From the NCBI GenBank assembly GCA_039815505.1, contig JBCBZE010000193.1, forward strand, positions 1 to 6,685: DNA of 6,685 nucleotides, written 5' to 3'. Shown one piece after another: positions 1 through 6,274 of this stretch. Numbering within the stretch: the stretch's first letter is position 1; each line of letters begins with the position of its first letter. The position numbers and the translations under genes are program-made. This DNA is from CANLWN01 sp039815505. GTDB lineage: Bacteria; Bacteroidota; Bacteroidia; Flavobacteriales; Flavobacteriaceae. A model generated the notes under the pieces. That model made no database searches. It saw only the letters and a program-made list of their open reading frames with translations, and was not told where the DNA came from.

Positions 1-1
1 A

Positions 2-1717
2 AACCGGGCAAGATCTGGATACGAGTATTTTCCAAAAGATGGTAATAGAGCGTATGTAATCGCCCAGTTTTTTCCTAGAATGGCGGTTTACAGTGATGTA
101 GAAGGGTGGCAAAACCATCAATTTTGGGGAAGTGGAGAGTTCGCATTGCCCTTTGGGAACTACGAAGTGAACATTACGGTTCCTGCCGATCATATTTTGG
201 ATGGTACGGGCGTACTCCAAAACAGGAAAGAAGTATTCTCCAAAGATATGATGAAGCGCTATGAGCAGGCAAAAAAATCATATGATAAACCTGTTTTGAT
301 CGTAACACAGGCCGAAGCGGAGGCAGCGGAAAAGACATTTTCCGAGAAAAAGAAGACATGGAAGCTAAAGGCTACCAACGTAAGGGATTTTGGTTTCGCC
401 ACCTCCCGGAAGTTTATATGGGACATGCAGGCGGTTAAGTTGGGCAAAAGAGACGTAATGGCCGTATCCATGTATCCCAAAGAAGGTAATCCTTTATGGG
501 AAGAGCTCTCTACCAAAGCAGTTGTGGGTACTTTAAAGTCCTACTCCGCACATACTTTTGATTATCCATACCACAAGGCTATATCCGTACATGCCAAAAA
601 CCAAGGGATGGAATATCCTATGATTTGTTGGAATTACGGAAGACCAAACGAGGACGGTACCTATTCGGATAGGGTTAAGTATGGTATGATCAGCGTTATC
701 ATTCATGAAGTAGGTCATAATTTTTTCCCCATGATCGTAAATTCGGACGAACGTCAATGGGGTTGGATGGACGAAGGTTTGGATACGTTTATGCAATACA
801 TAGCAGAACAGGAATTTGGTGCCGAGTTTCCGGATGTTATCGCACCCAATGAAAATTATCCTTCCCGCAGAGGGGCGCCTTCCAAAATTGTTCCTTACAT
901 GAGCGGGGACCAAAGTACTATTGCTCCCATTATGTCCAATCCGGAAAACGTATATCAGCTAGGGCCCAATGCATACGGAAAACCGGCTACAGCACTTAAT
1001 ATACTTCGGGAAACGGTTATGGGCAAAGATTTGTTCGACCATGCTTTTAAAACCTATGCCAATCGTTGGAAATTTAAGCACCCGACCCCGGAAGATTTTT
1101 TCCGTACTATGGAAGATGCATCTGCGGTGGACTTGGACTGGTATTGGAGAGGATGGTTCTATACAACGGATTATGTGGATATAGGGGTAAAAGGTGTTAA
1201 GAAGTATTATGTAACCAATGCCCCCACTAAGGAAATGCAGGAATATATGGCTGCGAGGAACCTTACGGAGGCAGATTTACCACAATTGGTGTACTTGGCC
1301 GAAGAGGACAGTGAGGATTTTGATCCTTCTTTGAAGGGCAAATCACCTTCTGAAAGCTCTACGACCCTTAAAGAGTATCTTATGGATAATTTAACCGCGG
1401 ATGAAAGGGCGGCTATAGAAGAACCAAAGTATTTCTATGAAGTTACCTTTGATAAACCAGGAGGTATACCTATGCCATTGATCGTAGAGTATACCTATGC
1501 GGACGGGAGCAAGGAGAATGTAACCTATCCTGCAGAAATTTGGCGAAAAAATGATGCAGAAGTAAAACGTGTCGTTTCTTCCCAAAAGGAATTGGTGGGT
1601 ATCATCGTTGATCCAAAAGCGGAGACGGCGGATATAGACCCTGCCAACAATTCATGGCCCAAAAAAGAGGATAAATCCAACTTTGATAAGTTCAAGGAAA
1701 ATATCAAAGGGAAATAA
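2..1717 (+). CDS. M1-type (gluzincin) zinc metallopeptidase, 5'-truncated
   Basis: This is the C-terminal part of a zinc metallopeptidase of the M1 aminopeptidase type. Such enzymes usually remove N-terminal residues from peptides, and Bacteroidota members are commonly exported. The frame is open from base 2, so the ATG at 80 is internal. The 26 residues before it (ending AQFFPR) run straight into a typical M1 stretch, MAVYSDVEGW. Numbering from that internal Met, the substrate-binding loop is GMEYP at 176-180, in place of GAMEN. The zinc site is HEVGH at 209-213 with the third ligand E232 exactly 18 residues later. The likely catalytic Tyr is Y299 in NAYGKPATALNIL. The YWRGWFYTTDY segment (355-365) closes the helical part. 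A lysine-rich tail ends at FKENIKGK with no visible T9SS sorting domain. About 571 codons are present, and I infer that roughly 200 N-terminal residues, including any signal peptide, lie outside. The family call is firm; the substrate is unknown. Confidence 0.93.
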   Translation, partial: NRARSGYEYFPKDGNRAYVIAQFFPRMAVYSDVEGWQNHQFWGSGEFALPFGNYEVNITVPADHILDGTGVLQNRKEVFSKDMMKRYEQAKKSYDKPVLIVTQAEAEAAEKTFSEKKKTWKLKATNVRDFGFATSRKFIWDMQAVKLGKRDVMAVSMYPKEGNPLWEELSTKAVVGTLKSYSAHTFDYPYHKAISVHAKNQGMEYPMICWNYGRPNEDGTYSDRVKYGMISVIIHEVGHNFFPMIVNSDERQWGWMDEGLDTFMQYIAEQEFGAEFPDVIAPNENYPSRRGAPSKIVPYMSGDQSTIAPIMSNPENVYQLGPNAYGKPATALNILRETVMGKDLFDHAFKTYANRWKFKHPTPEDFFRTMEDASAVDLDWYWRGWFYTTDYVDIGVKGVKKYYVTNAPTKEMQEYMAARNLTEADLPQLVYLAEEDSEDFDPSLKGKSPSESSTTLKEYLMDNLTADERAAIEEPKYFYEVTFDKPGGIPMPLIVEYTYADGSKENVTYPAEIWRKNDAEVKRVVSSQKELVGIIVDPKAETADIDPANNSWPKKEDKSNFDKFKENIKGK

Positions 1718-1758
1718 GGTGGTTTTTTAGGGTCGGATGACTTTTAATACAATGTGTT

Positions 1759-1813
1759 TCGAGCGGAGTCGCTGATAACTACCCCATATGGAGTGGTTCT
1801 CGACCCCGCTCGA
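1759..1813. repeat. Long imperfect hairpin between the peptidase gene and tatA (extragenic palindrome)
   Basis: The arm beginning TCGAGCGGAGTCG (1759-1771) pairs with CGACCCCGCTCGA (1801-1813), with one mismatch (A1767/C1805). After a three-base bulge (1772-1774), the inner arm 1775-1785 pairs with 1790-1800, with two mismatches and one G-T pair, leaving a four-base loop ATAT (1786-1789). The outer core resembles the TCGAGCGnAGTCGA-type palindromes that I recall as scattered between genes in flavobacterial genomes. That resemblance is from memory and was not searched. It could act as a transcript-end stabiliser or bidirectional terminator, or be a dispersed repeat. There is no downstream U-tract on the plus strand, so it is not a canonical intrinsic terminator. 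Confidence 0.75.
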
Positions 1814-1871
1814 TGCATTTATACCCACTTGGTTATTTAATGCTTCTTTTTATTTAGCACGTAAACTTCAT

Positions 1872-1879
1872 TATATTTG
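1872..1879 (+). promoter_or_regulatory. Candidate Bacteroidota -7 box for the tatA-PAP2 unit
   Basis: TATATTTG matches the Bacteroidota -7 consensus TAnnTTTG exactly. It lies 16 bases before the preferred tatA start at 1896. No TTG is seen at the expected distance upstream for the -33 element, so the call rests on the -7 match and its position. If it is used, transcription would begin near 1884, giving a leader of about 12 bases and making the ATG at 1884 nearly or fully leaderless. Confidence 0.45.
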
Positions 1880-1895
1880 TAGTATGTTTTTTAGT

Positions 1896-2165
1896 ATGCC
1901 TTTATTTATAAGCGGAGCGGAGATTTTCTTTATCATGTTCGTGGTAGTTATGGTTTTTGGCGCCGATAAGATTCCGGGTATCGCCAAGGGATTGGGAAAA
2001 GGAATGCGTCAATTAAAGGATGCTACTGAAGATATTAAACAAGAAATACAAAAGAGCGCTGAAAAACAAGGTATAGATACGGACTTCACAAAGGATATTA
2101 AGAAGGAAATAGATAAGGTAAAGGACAATGTGGATGAGGTAACCGGTGTTATCAAAAGAAAGTAG
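1896..2165 (+). CDS. tatA: Twin-arginine translocase TatA/TatE-family subunit
   Basis: This is a small subunit of the Tat pathway, which exports folded proteins across the inner membrane together with TatC. From the ATG at 1896 the product is 89 residues. A single membrane helix covers about residues 3-20, with a polar E9 near its start. The hinge is FGADKIP (21-27), followed by an amphipathic helix rich in Gly and Lys (28-44) and a charged, probably flexible tail. The start was chosen because it places the conserved Phe-Gly at 21-22, close to 20-21 in E. coli TatA. The in-frame ATG at 1884 would add MFFS. The one at 1788 would add 36 residues and lies in the loop of the hairpin, so it is unlikely. 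The PAP2 gene follows after one base. No tatC is present; in Bacteroidota it is often encoded elsewhere. A TatB-like role is possible, because E. coli TatB also carries Glu near this position. Confidence 0.9.
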   Translation: MPLFISGAEIFFIMFVVVMVFGADKIPGIAKGLGKGMRQLKDATEDIKQEIQKSAEKQGIDTDFTKDIKKEIDKVKDNVDEVTGVIKRK

Positions 2166-2166
2166 A

Positions 2167-2727
2167 ATGCTGGATAAATTGTTGGAATGGGATACCGACA
2201 CCTTTATTTATTTGAATAGTTTGGGTAGCGAACCCTATGATTTTTTCTGGTCTACCGTTACCAATATTTCCACTTGGATTCCCCTGTTCCTGCTATTTGT
2301 TTTTCTTGTTTTTAGTAAATACCCACCAAAAAACGCATTGTACATTACCGTAACGGTTGTTTTGCTTGCTTTTTTTATAACCACTTTTACAAACATTACC
2401 AAAGAACTTGTTGGAAGGCTAAGGCCCAATAATAATGAGGAAATAAACTCATTTATCAGAATCGTAAAAAACCCCCAGAGCCTAAGTTTTTTTTCCGGAC
2501 ACGCTTCCAGTTCTTTTTCCATAACTACGTTGATCGTACTTTTTTTAAGAAAAAAAATAAGTTGGGTATGGTTGTTCTACCTGTGGCCTTTGTTGTTTGC
2601 CGCCAGTAGGATATATGTAGGTGTGCACTATCCCATAGATATTATTGTAGGTGCTTTGGTAGGTTTATTATCAGCCTTTTTATTCTATGGATTATATCGG
2701 AAGCTTATAACACCCTACTTACTGTAA
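2167..2727 (+). CDS. PAP2-family membrane phosphatase
   Basis: This is an integral-membrane phosphatase of the type-2 phosphatidic acid phosphatase family, which dephosphorylates lipid phosphates such as phosphatidic acid or isoprenyl pyrophosphates on the outer face of the inner membrane. From the ATG at 2167 it has 186 residues. All three catalytic motifs are present: K79-x6-R86-P87 (KELVGRLRP), S110-G111-H112 (in FFSGHASSSF, with Phe where Pro is usual), and S147-R148-x5-H154-x3-D158 (SRIYVGVHYPID). Hydrophobic segments lie near 37-49, 58-75, 119-127, 132-146 and 155-176. The ATG follows the tatA stop after one base, which suggests a shared transcript and translational coupling. A GTG at 2146 would add seven residues overlapping tatA and is less likely. 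The last 23 bases overlap the opposing O-methyltransferase gene. Undecaprenyl-pyrophosphate recycling is possible, but the substrate cannot be read from the sequence. Confidence 0.93.
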   Translation: MLDKLLEWDTDTFIYLNSLGSEPYDFFWSTVTNISTWIPLFLLFVFLVFSKYPPKNALYITVTVVLLAFFITTFTNITKELVGRLRPNNNEEINSFIRIVKNPQSLSFFSGHASSSFSITTLIVLFLRKKISWVWLFYLWPLLFAASRIYVGVHYPIDIIVGALVGLLSAFLFYGLYRKLITPYLL

Positions 2728-3346
2728 GCCCGTCCCGTATGGGCAATACAACGGTTTCTATACGAGGGTCCTCTTTCAACTTTTTGTTGTAACCCAATAA
2801 TGTCCTGGTTGCCATGTCCCCTTTCTGTAAAGGCGCTACTACCTTTCCCGACCAAAGCACATTGTCCGATAAAATAATACTTCCCGGTCTTGTTTTTTCT
2901 ATCACACATTCAAAATAAGCGTCATAGCTTTTTTTCTCTGCATCAATGAAAATAAGATCGAACAGGACATCCAGTTTGGGAACAATATCCAACGCATCCC
3001 CCAAATGTTGTTCAATGCTGTCACCAAACCCGCTTTTATGGAAATAACGCCTTTGCATATCTACCAATTCTTCATTGATATCCACGGTATGCAACATACC
3101 GTCTTTTTGTAAACCCTCTGCCAAACAGATCGCGGAATATCCCGTGTACGTGCCTATTTCCAAAATGTTTTTTGGGCTCAAGATTTTGGATAGCATACTT
3201 AAGACCCTACCTTGAAAATGACCGGTGATCATTCTTGGCTGTACCACTTTTAAGTTTGTTTCCCGGGTTAGTTCCTTTAATGCCGATGGTTCGTCTTCAG
3301 AATGTTCCGCAATATAATTTTCTATGTCCTGTGATAAGAAATGCAT
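2705..3346 (-). CDS. SAM-dependent O-methyltransferase, caffeoyl-CoA OMT / YrrM type
   Basis: This is a cytoplasmic class I methyltransferase of the cation-dependent O-methyltransferase family (catechol and caffeoyl-CoA OMT relatives), which moves a methyl group from SAM to a hydroxyl group. It has 213 residues, a normal length for the bacterial members. The SAM-binding motif I is LEIGTYTGYS (62-71). D89 in TVDIN is the likely ribose-binding acid, and GDA (116-118) contacts the adenine. The metal ligands are visible as D135 (FIDAEK) and D161-N162 (SDNVLWSGKV). The C-terminus is the family-typical RDGLTVSRVL. It lies alone on the minus strand, divergent from the GNAT gene across 67 bases, and its last 23 bases overlap the PAP2 gene tail to tail. 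The upstream strand carries TATATTTC (3378 to 3371) and TAATTTTA, each one base off the -7 consensus. The natural acceptor is unknown in most bacteria, and nothing here identifies it. Confidence 0.94.
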   Translation of the reverse strand: MHFLSQDIENYIAEHSEDEPSALKELTRETNLKVVQPRMITGHFQGRVLSMLSKILSPKNILEIGTYTGYSAICLAEGLQKDGMLHTVDINEELVDMQRRYFHKSGFGDSIEQHLGDALDIVPKLDVLFDLIFIDAEKKSYDAYFECVIEKTRPGSIILSDNVLWSGKVVAPLQKGDMATRTLLGYNKKLKEDPRIETVVLPIRDGLTVSRVL

Positions 3347-3413
3347 TCATTATTTTTTTATAAAATTATAGAAATATAAGTTACTTTAGGATATTGGATT
3401 AAATAGAAGTACG

Positions 3414-3887
3414 ATGGAAAAGTATAAAGTAAGAACGGCCGCTTTGGAAGACTTAAGTATATTGTTGCGTTTTGAGCAGGGAATTATTACCGCTGAAAGG
3501 CCTTTTGACATAACCCTCAAGGAAGATCCCATCAACTATTATGATCTAAGACAACTAATCTTATCCGATGAGTCCGAGGTCGTGGTGGTGGAACATGATT
3601 CACGAATAATAGGATCTGGGTATGCAACTATAAAAGCCGCTAGACCCTATTTGGACCATAAGGTATATGCCTATCTTGGTTTTATGTATACCGATGCCGA
3701 ATATAGGGGAAAAGGTGTAAATCGTCTCATTGTAAATGCCTTAAAGCAATGGTCTTTGGATAGGGGGTTAAATGAGATTCGCTTAACCGTATATACCGAT
3801 AACCTGGCCGCTATAAGAGCCTATGAAAAAGTAGGCTTTAAGCAACATATGATCGAAATGCGGATGGATAGGGACAAACTTTCATAG
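3414..3887 (+). CDS. GNAT-family N-acetyltransferase
   Basis: This is a single-domain acetyl-CoA-dependent acyltransferase of 157 residues, the usual size for the family. The acetyl-CoA pyrophosphate loop is R98-G-K-G-V-N103 in AEYRGKGVNRLI, fitting R-x-x-G-x-G/A except that the last position is Asn. The preceding strand is YAYLGFMYTD (85-94). The C-terminal half has the usual TVYTDNLAAIRAYEKVGF pattern (125-142), with N130 and Y137 in the places where the family has its CoA-contacting and general-acid residues. The substrate cannot be read from the sequence; amines, amino acids and protein N-termini are all possible. The start is the first ATG of the open frame, with no Shine-Dalgarno. TACTTTAG (3382-3389) is one base off the -7 consensus. 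kynU follows 53 bases later with a better -7 box of its own, so co-transcription is possible but not required. Confidence 0.9.
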   Translation: MEKYKVRTAALEDLSILLRFEQGIITAERPFDITLKEDPINYYDLRQLILSDESEVVVVEHDSRIIGSGYATIKAARPYLDHKVYAYLGFMYTDAEYRGKGVNRLIVNALKQWSLDRGLNEIRLTVYTDNLAAIRAYEKVGFKQHMIEMRMDRDKLS

Positions 3888-3918
3888 GCTATCCACGTAA
3901 TTTCCTATTTCGATATTG

Positions 3919-3926
3919 TATTTTTG
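3919..3926 (+). promoter_or_regulatory. Candidate -7 box for kynU
   Basis: TATTTTTG fits TAnnTTTG exactly and ends 14 bases before the kynU ATG at 3941. A matching TTG at the -33 position is not seen. The box sits in the 53-base gap after the GNAT gene, so kynU may be transcribed separately from it. Confidence 0.4.
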
Positions 3927-3940
3927 GGGAAAACTACGCT

Positions 3941-5209
3941 ATGCAATTCCAAAATACGTTGGCTTTTGCCCAGCAACTGGACTTTAAGGACGAGCTTAGG
4001 AACTATCGCCGGGAATTTCATTTTCCAAAGGTGAGGGGGAAAGAAGTTATTTATTTCACCGGGAATTCTTTGGGGTTACAACCCAAAAGAACGAAAAAAT
4101 ATGTGGATGGGGTGATGACGGATTGGAGGGAACTTGCCGTAGAAGGACATTTTCATGGGGAGAAGCCCTGGTGGGATTACCATGAAAGACTGGCTGCTCC
4201 CTTGGCAAAGGTTGTTGGCGCGCAGCACCAAGAAGTTACGGTAATGAATACCCTGACCGTAAACCTCCATTTATTAATGGTTTCCTTTTATAGGCCAACA
4301 CCAAAAAGATACAAAATTATTTGCGAGGAAAAAGCATTTCCTTCCGATCAATATATGTTTCAAAGCCAGTTGCGATTTCATGGACTTGAAACTGCGGATG
4401 CGCTAGTGGAACTTAAAAAAAGGAAAGGCGAACATTTTTGGAGGACAGAAGATATAGTAGCAAAAATCAATGAAGTTGGCAACGAACTGGCTTTAGTGCT
4501 CATTGGTGGTGTAAATTACTATAACGGTCAGGTTTTTGATATGGAACGTATTACCGCGGCAGGACAATCCGTAGGTGCTTGTGTTGGATGGGACTTGGCC
4601 CATGGAGCTGGAAATGTAGCCCTGGAATTACATGATTGGGGCGTAGATTTTGCGGCTTGGTGCAGTTATAAATATATGAATAGCGGTCCTGGAAATGCTT
4701 CTGGCGTATTTATCCATGAACGACATTTGAACAAGAAAGGAATTCCCCGTTTTGAAGGCTGGTGGGGTACTAAAAAATCAACGAGGTTTTTAATGAAACC
4801 AGAGTTTGAACCGATGGAAAATGCAGATGCATGGCAAATAAGTAATGCACCTGTTCTATCTGTAGCGCCCTACTTGGCGTCCTTGGAACTCTTTGAGGAA
4901 GTGGGCATGGATGCACTCATTAAAAAACGGGAACAACTTACGGCATATTTAGAATTTGTACTTCGTGAAATAGATAAAGAGGTTGAAAGCACCTTCGAAA
5001 TTATAACTCCTTCGGATAGAGGGTGTCAGCTATCCGTTTTTCTTCATGGCGAAGGTAAGTCATTGTTCAATTACTTAATGGAAAAGGGGGTGATAACCGA
5101 TTGGCGCGAACCTAATGTTATCCGTTTGGCACCGGCACCTTTTTATTGTTCTTTTGAGGATATGTATCGTTTTGGACAAATTTTAAAGAAGGGGATTCTT
5201 GGCAGCTAA
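3941..5209 (+). CDS. kynU: Kynureninase (L-kynurenine hydrolase)
   Basis: This is a PLP-dependent enzyme (EC 3.7.1.3) that cleaves L-kynurenine to anthranilate and alanine, or 3-hydroxykynurenine to 3-hydroxyanthranilate and alanine, in the cytoplasm. It has 422 residues, the usual length. Family hallmarks are all present: the N-terminal YFTGNSLGLQP (38-48), HFHGEKPWWDYHERL (70-84), MNTLTVNLHLL (102-112) on the PLP phosphate side, FPSDQY (133-138), WDLAHGAGN (217-225) with D218 facing the PLP nitrogen, the Schiff-base lysine K244 in CSYKYMNSGPG, FEGWWG (271-276), and NVIRLAPAPFY (392-402) with R395 as the likely substrate-carboxylate ligand. It follows the GNAT gene by 53 bases and ends 31 bases before the opposing AraC gene. 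No kynurenine monooxygenase, tryptophan dioxygenase or 3-hydroxyanthranilate dioxygenase gene is in the window. The choice between the anthranilate route and NAD synthesis therefore cannot be made here. Confidence 0.97.
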   Translation: MQFQNTLAFAQQLDFKDELRNYRREFHFPKVRGKEVIYFTGNSLGLQPKRTKKYVDGVMTDWRELAVEGHFHGEKPWWDYHERLAAPLAKVVGAQHQEVTVMNTLTVNLHLLMVSFYRPTPKRYKIICEEKAFPSDQYMFQSQLRFHGLETADALVELKKRKGEHFWRTEDIVAKINEVGNELALVLIGGVNYYNGQVFDMERITAAGQSVGACVGWDLAHGAGNVALELHDWGVDFAAWCSYKYMNSGPGNASGVFIHERHLNKKGIPRFEGWWGTKKSTRFLMKPEFEPMENADAWQISNAPVLSVAPYLASLELFEEVGMDALIKKREQLTAYLEFVLREIDKEVESTFEIITPSDRGCQLSVFLHGEGKSLFNYLMEKGVITDWREPNVIRLAPAPFYCSFEDMYRFGQILKKGILGS

Positions 5210-5215
5210 ACCAAC

Positions 5216-5239
5216 CTATTTTAATAAACATGAAAATAG
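5216..5239. terminator. Weak AT-rich hairpin between convergent kynU and the AraC gene
   Basis: CTATTTT (5216-5222) and AAAATAG (5233-5239) form a perfect seven-base inverted repeat around a ten-base loop. It fills most of the 31-base gap between the two stop codons. On the plus strand it is followed by a run of seven T (5248-5254) a few bases further on, inside the end of the AraC gene. Position suggests a shared transcription end, but the AT-rich stem is weak, so the terminator function is inference. Confidence 0.35.
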
Positions 5240-5240
5240 A

Positions 5241-6092
5241 TCAGGTGTTTTTTTGAATATAGTCCTTAGGGGTAAAGTGCTGATGTTTTTTGAATTGTCT
5301 GGTAAAATAGGATGGGTCGTTAAATCCACATCTATACATTACCTCGGATACCGAGCGTATGTTTTCATCGAACAACTCCTGGGCCTTTCTAGTCCTAAAT
5401 TCATTTAAGAATTGGATGAATGATCGATTTGTCATTTTTTTAAAAAACCGACAGAACGAGTTTGTGGTAAGCCCCACTTTTTTTGCTAATACTGCGGAAC
5501 TTATGGGATGGCCGTAGAATTCATTGACATGTTCAAAGATTACCTCCAATCTGCTAATATCCCCTGAATTAAAATGGGATAGGGAAGCACCATCCAATAC
5601 GGTTTCATAATCCCTGGTCTTGGAAAGTTTTTCCAATATGGCTAGCAAATTAATAAGTTTTTGAGGGTTGTTCCTTTGTTGAAAATCTTCGAAGTGACAC
5701 GAAAGTTTTTCTTTTACTTTTTTACCGAACAAAAGAACTTTTCCCGTTTCTTGAACAAGTTTTCCTATGGTCTTGAATTCGGGAAAAACCCCTATTTTGT
5801 CTTCTATAAAATCCTTACGGAATTGAATCACCACTTCTAAGTTGTCCCTATTATCCTTATTGCCAAAATCGGCATGGGGAATACTGGGCCCAAGGAACAA
5901 TAGAATGCCATCTGTATAGTTTATGGTGTATTTATCTATTTTTAATAGGCCATTACCATTCTTTACGTACACCAACTCATATTCCGGATGAATATGCCAA
6001 TTGGCCAATTCACAAATATCGTCATGGACATAAGTAGCGATCTTCAGAGAAGTATTTACCCCCACATCAATCGTTTCGTAAATAGGTTTCAT
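5241..6092 (-). CDS. AraC-family transcriptional regulator with N-terminal cupin domain
   Basis: This is a cytoplasmic DNA-binding regulator of 283 residues. The N-terminal half is a cupin-type ligand or oligomerisation domain: WHIHPEYELVYV (32-43) followed by PSIPHADFG (69-77) gives the HxH and PH pattern of AraC cupin sensors. Residues 180-283 form the AraC DNA-binding domain. Its first helix-turn-helix is around 198-220 (SAVLAKKVGLTTNSFCRFFKK). The second is around 246-269 with the family signature GFNDPSYFTRQFKKHQHFTPKDY (256-278). The start is the only good upstream ATG. TAATTTTG, a full -7 match on the minus strand (6104 to 6097), ends four bases before it, which would make the message nearly leaderless. 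The gene is divergent from the MFS gene, and the space between holds phased GGAATA repeats, so I infer that it controls that transporter and perhaps itself. A role with kynU is possible but only by proximity. The inducer is unknown. Confidence 0.93.
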   Translation of the reverse strand: MKPIYETIDVGVNTSLKIATYVHDDICELANWHIHPEYELVYVKNGNGLLKIDKYTINYTDGILLFLGPSIPHADFGNKDNRDNLEVVIQFRKDFIEDKIGVFPEFKTIGKLVQETGKVLLFGKKVKEKLSCHFEDFQQRNNPQKLINLLAILEKLSKTRDYETVLDGASLSHFNSGDISRLEVIFEHVNEFYGHPISSAVLAKKVGLTTNSFCRFFKKMTNRSFIQFLNEFRTRKAQELFDENIRSVSEVMYRCGFNDPSYFTRQFKKHQHFTPKDYIQKNT

Positions 6093-6096
6093 GGGT

Positions 6097-6104
6097 CAAA
6101 ATTA
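6097..6104 (-). promoter_or_regulatory. Candidate -7 box for the AraC-family gene
   Basis: Read on the minus strand this is TAATTTTG, an exact TAnnTTTG match, four bases before the start codon at 6092. No clear -33 TTG lies at the standard distance. Being so close to the ATG, it may be a chance match in an AT-rich region. Confidence 0.3.
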
Positions 6105-6133
6105 ACCAAAATATGCCTATCATTTTTTATTTG

Positions 6134-6182
6134 GGAATAAATTGTCTTACAAATGGAATATTTTATCCTTTTTTTTGGAATA
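6134..6182. promoter_or_regulatory. Three helically phased GGAATA repeats, candidate AraC-type operator
   Basis: GGAATA occurs at 6134-6139, 6155-6160 and 6177-6182, with start-to-start spacings of 21 and 22 bases, about two turns of DNA. Each copy is preceded by an A/T-rich run and at least one G or T (TTGGGAATA, AATGGAATA, TTTGGAATA). AraC-family proteins bind direct half-sites about 21 bases apart, as at araI. The copies lie between the AraC gene and the MFS gene in the 182-base divergent region. The last copy is also part of the palindrome TTGG-AATA-CCAA (6175-6186). Assignment as the binding site of the adjacent regulator is inference. Confidence 0.45.
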
Positions 6183-6274
6183 CCAATAAAGTTATTTTGT
6201 ATTAGGGATTTTGCCTTTGCACTATAGGGTTTACAACTTCCAATGAATTATTCGCTTTTAATGATCAACTATTA

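Noticed and set aside
533..913. 126-codon minus-strand open frame within the peptidase gene
   Set aside because: It is antisense to the zinc-site region of a clearly conserved peptidase and shows no protein-family features.
1788..1895. N-terminal extension of tatA from the ATG at 1788
   Set aside because: The start codon is in the loop and inner arm of the hairpin, and the added residues do not resemble a TatA N-terminus. A -7 box lies downstream of it, and the later ATG at 1896 gives the family-typical distance to the Phe-Gly hinge.
2146..2166. GTG start for the PAP2 protein that overlaps tatA
   Set aside because: It adds only seven residues encoded within the tatA tail. The ATG at 2167, one base after the tatA stop, is the simpler start.
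3884..3908. ATAGG/CCTAT inverted repeat after the GNAT gene as a terminator
   Set aside because: It is only five base pairs with a 15-base loop and no following U-tract, so it is within chance expectation.
5199..5408. 69-codon plus-strand open frame after kynU
   Set aside because: It lies almost wholly antisense to the C-terminal DNA-binding domain of the AraC regulator, has no recognisable domain, and is a shadow of that gene.
6142..6152. TTGT-CTT-ACAA palindrome in the AraC/MFS gap
   Set aside because: Four-base arms in AT-rich DNA are too short to support a separate site. It lies between two of the phased GGAATA copies and may be incidental.
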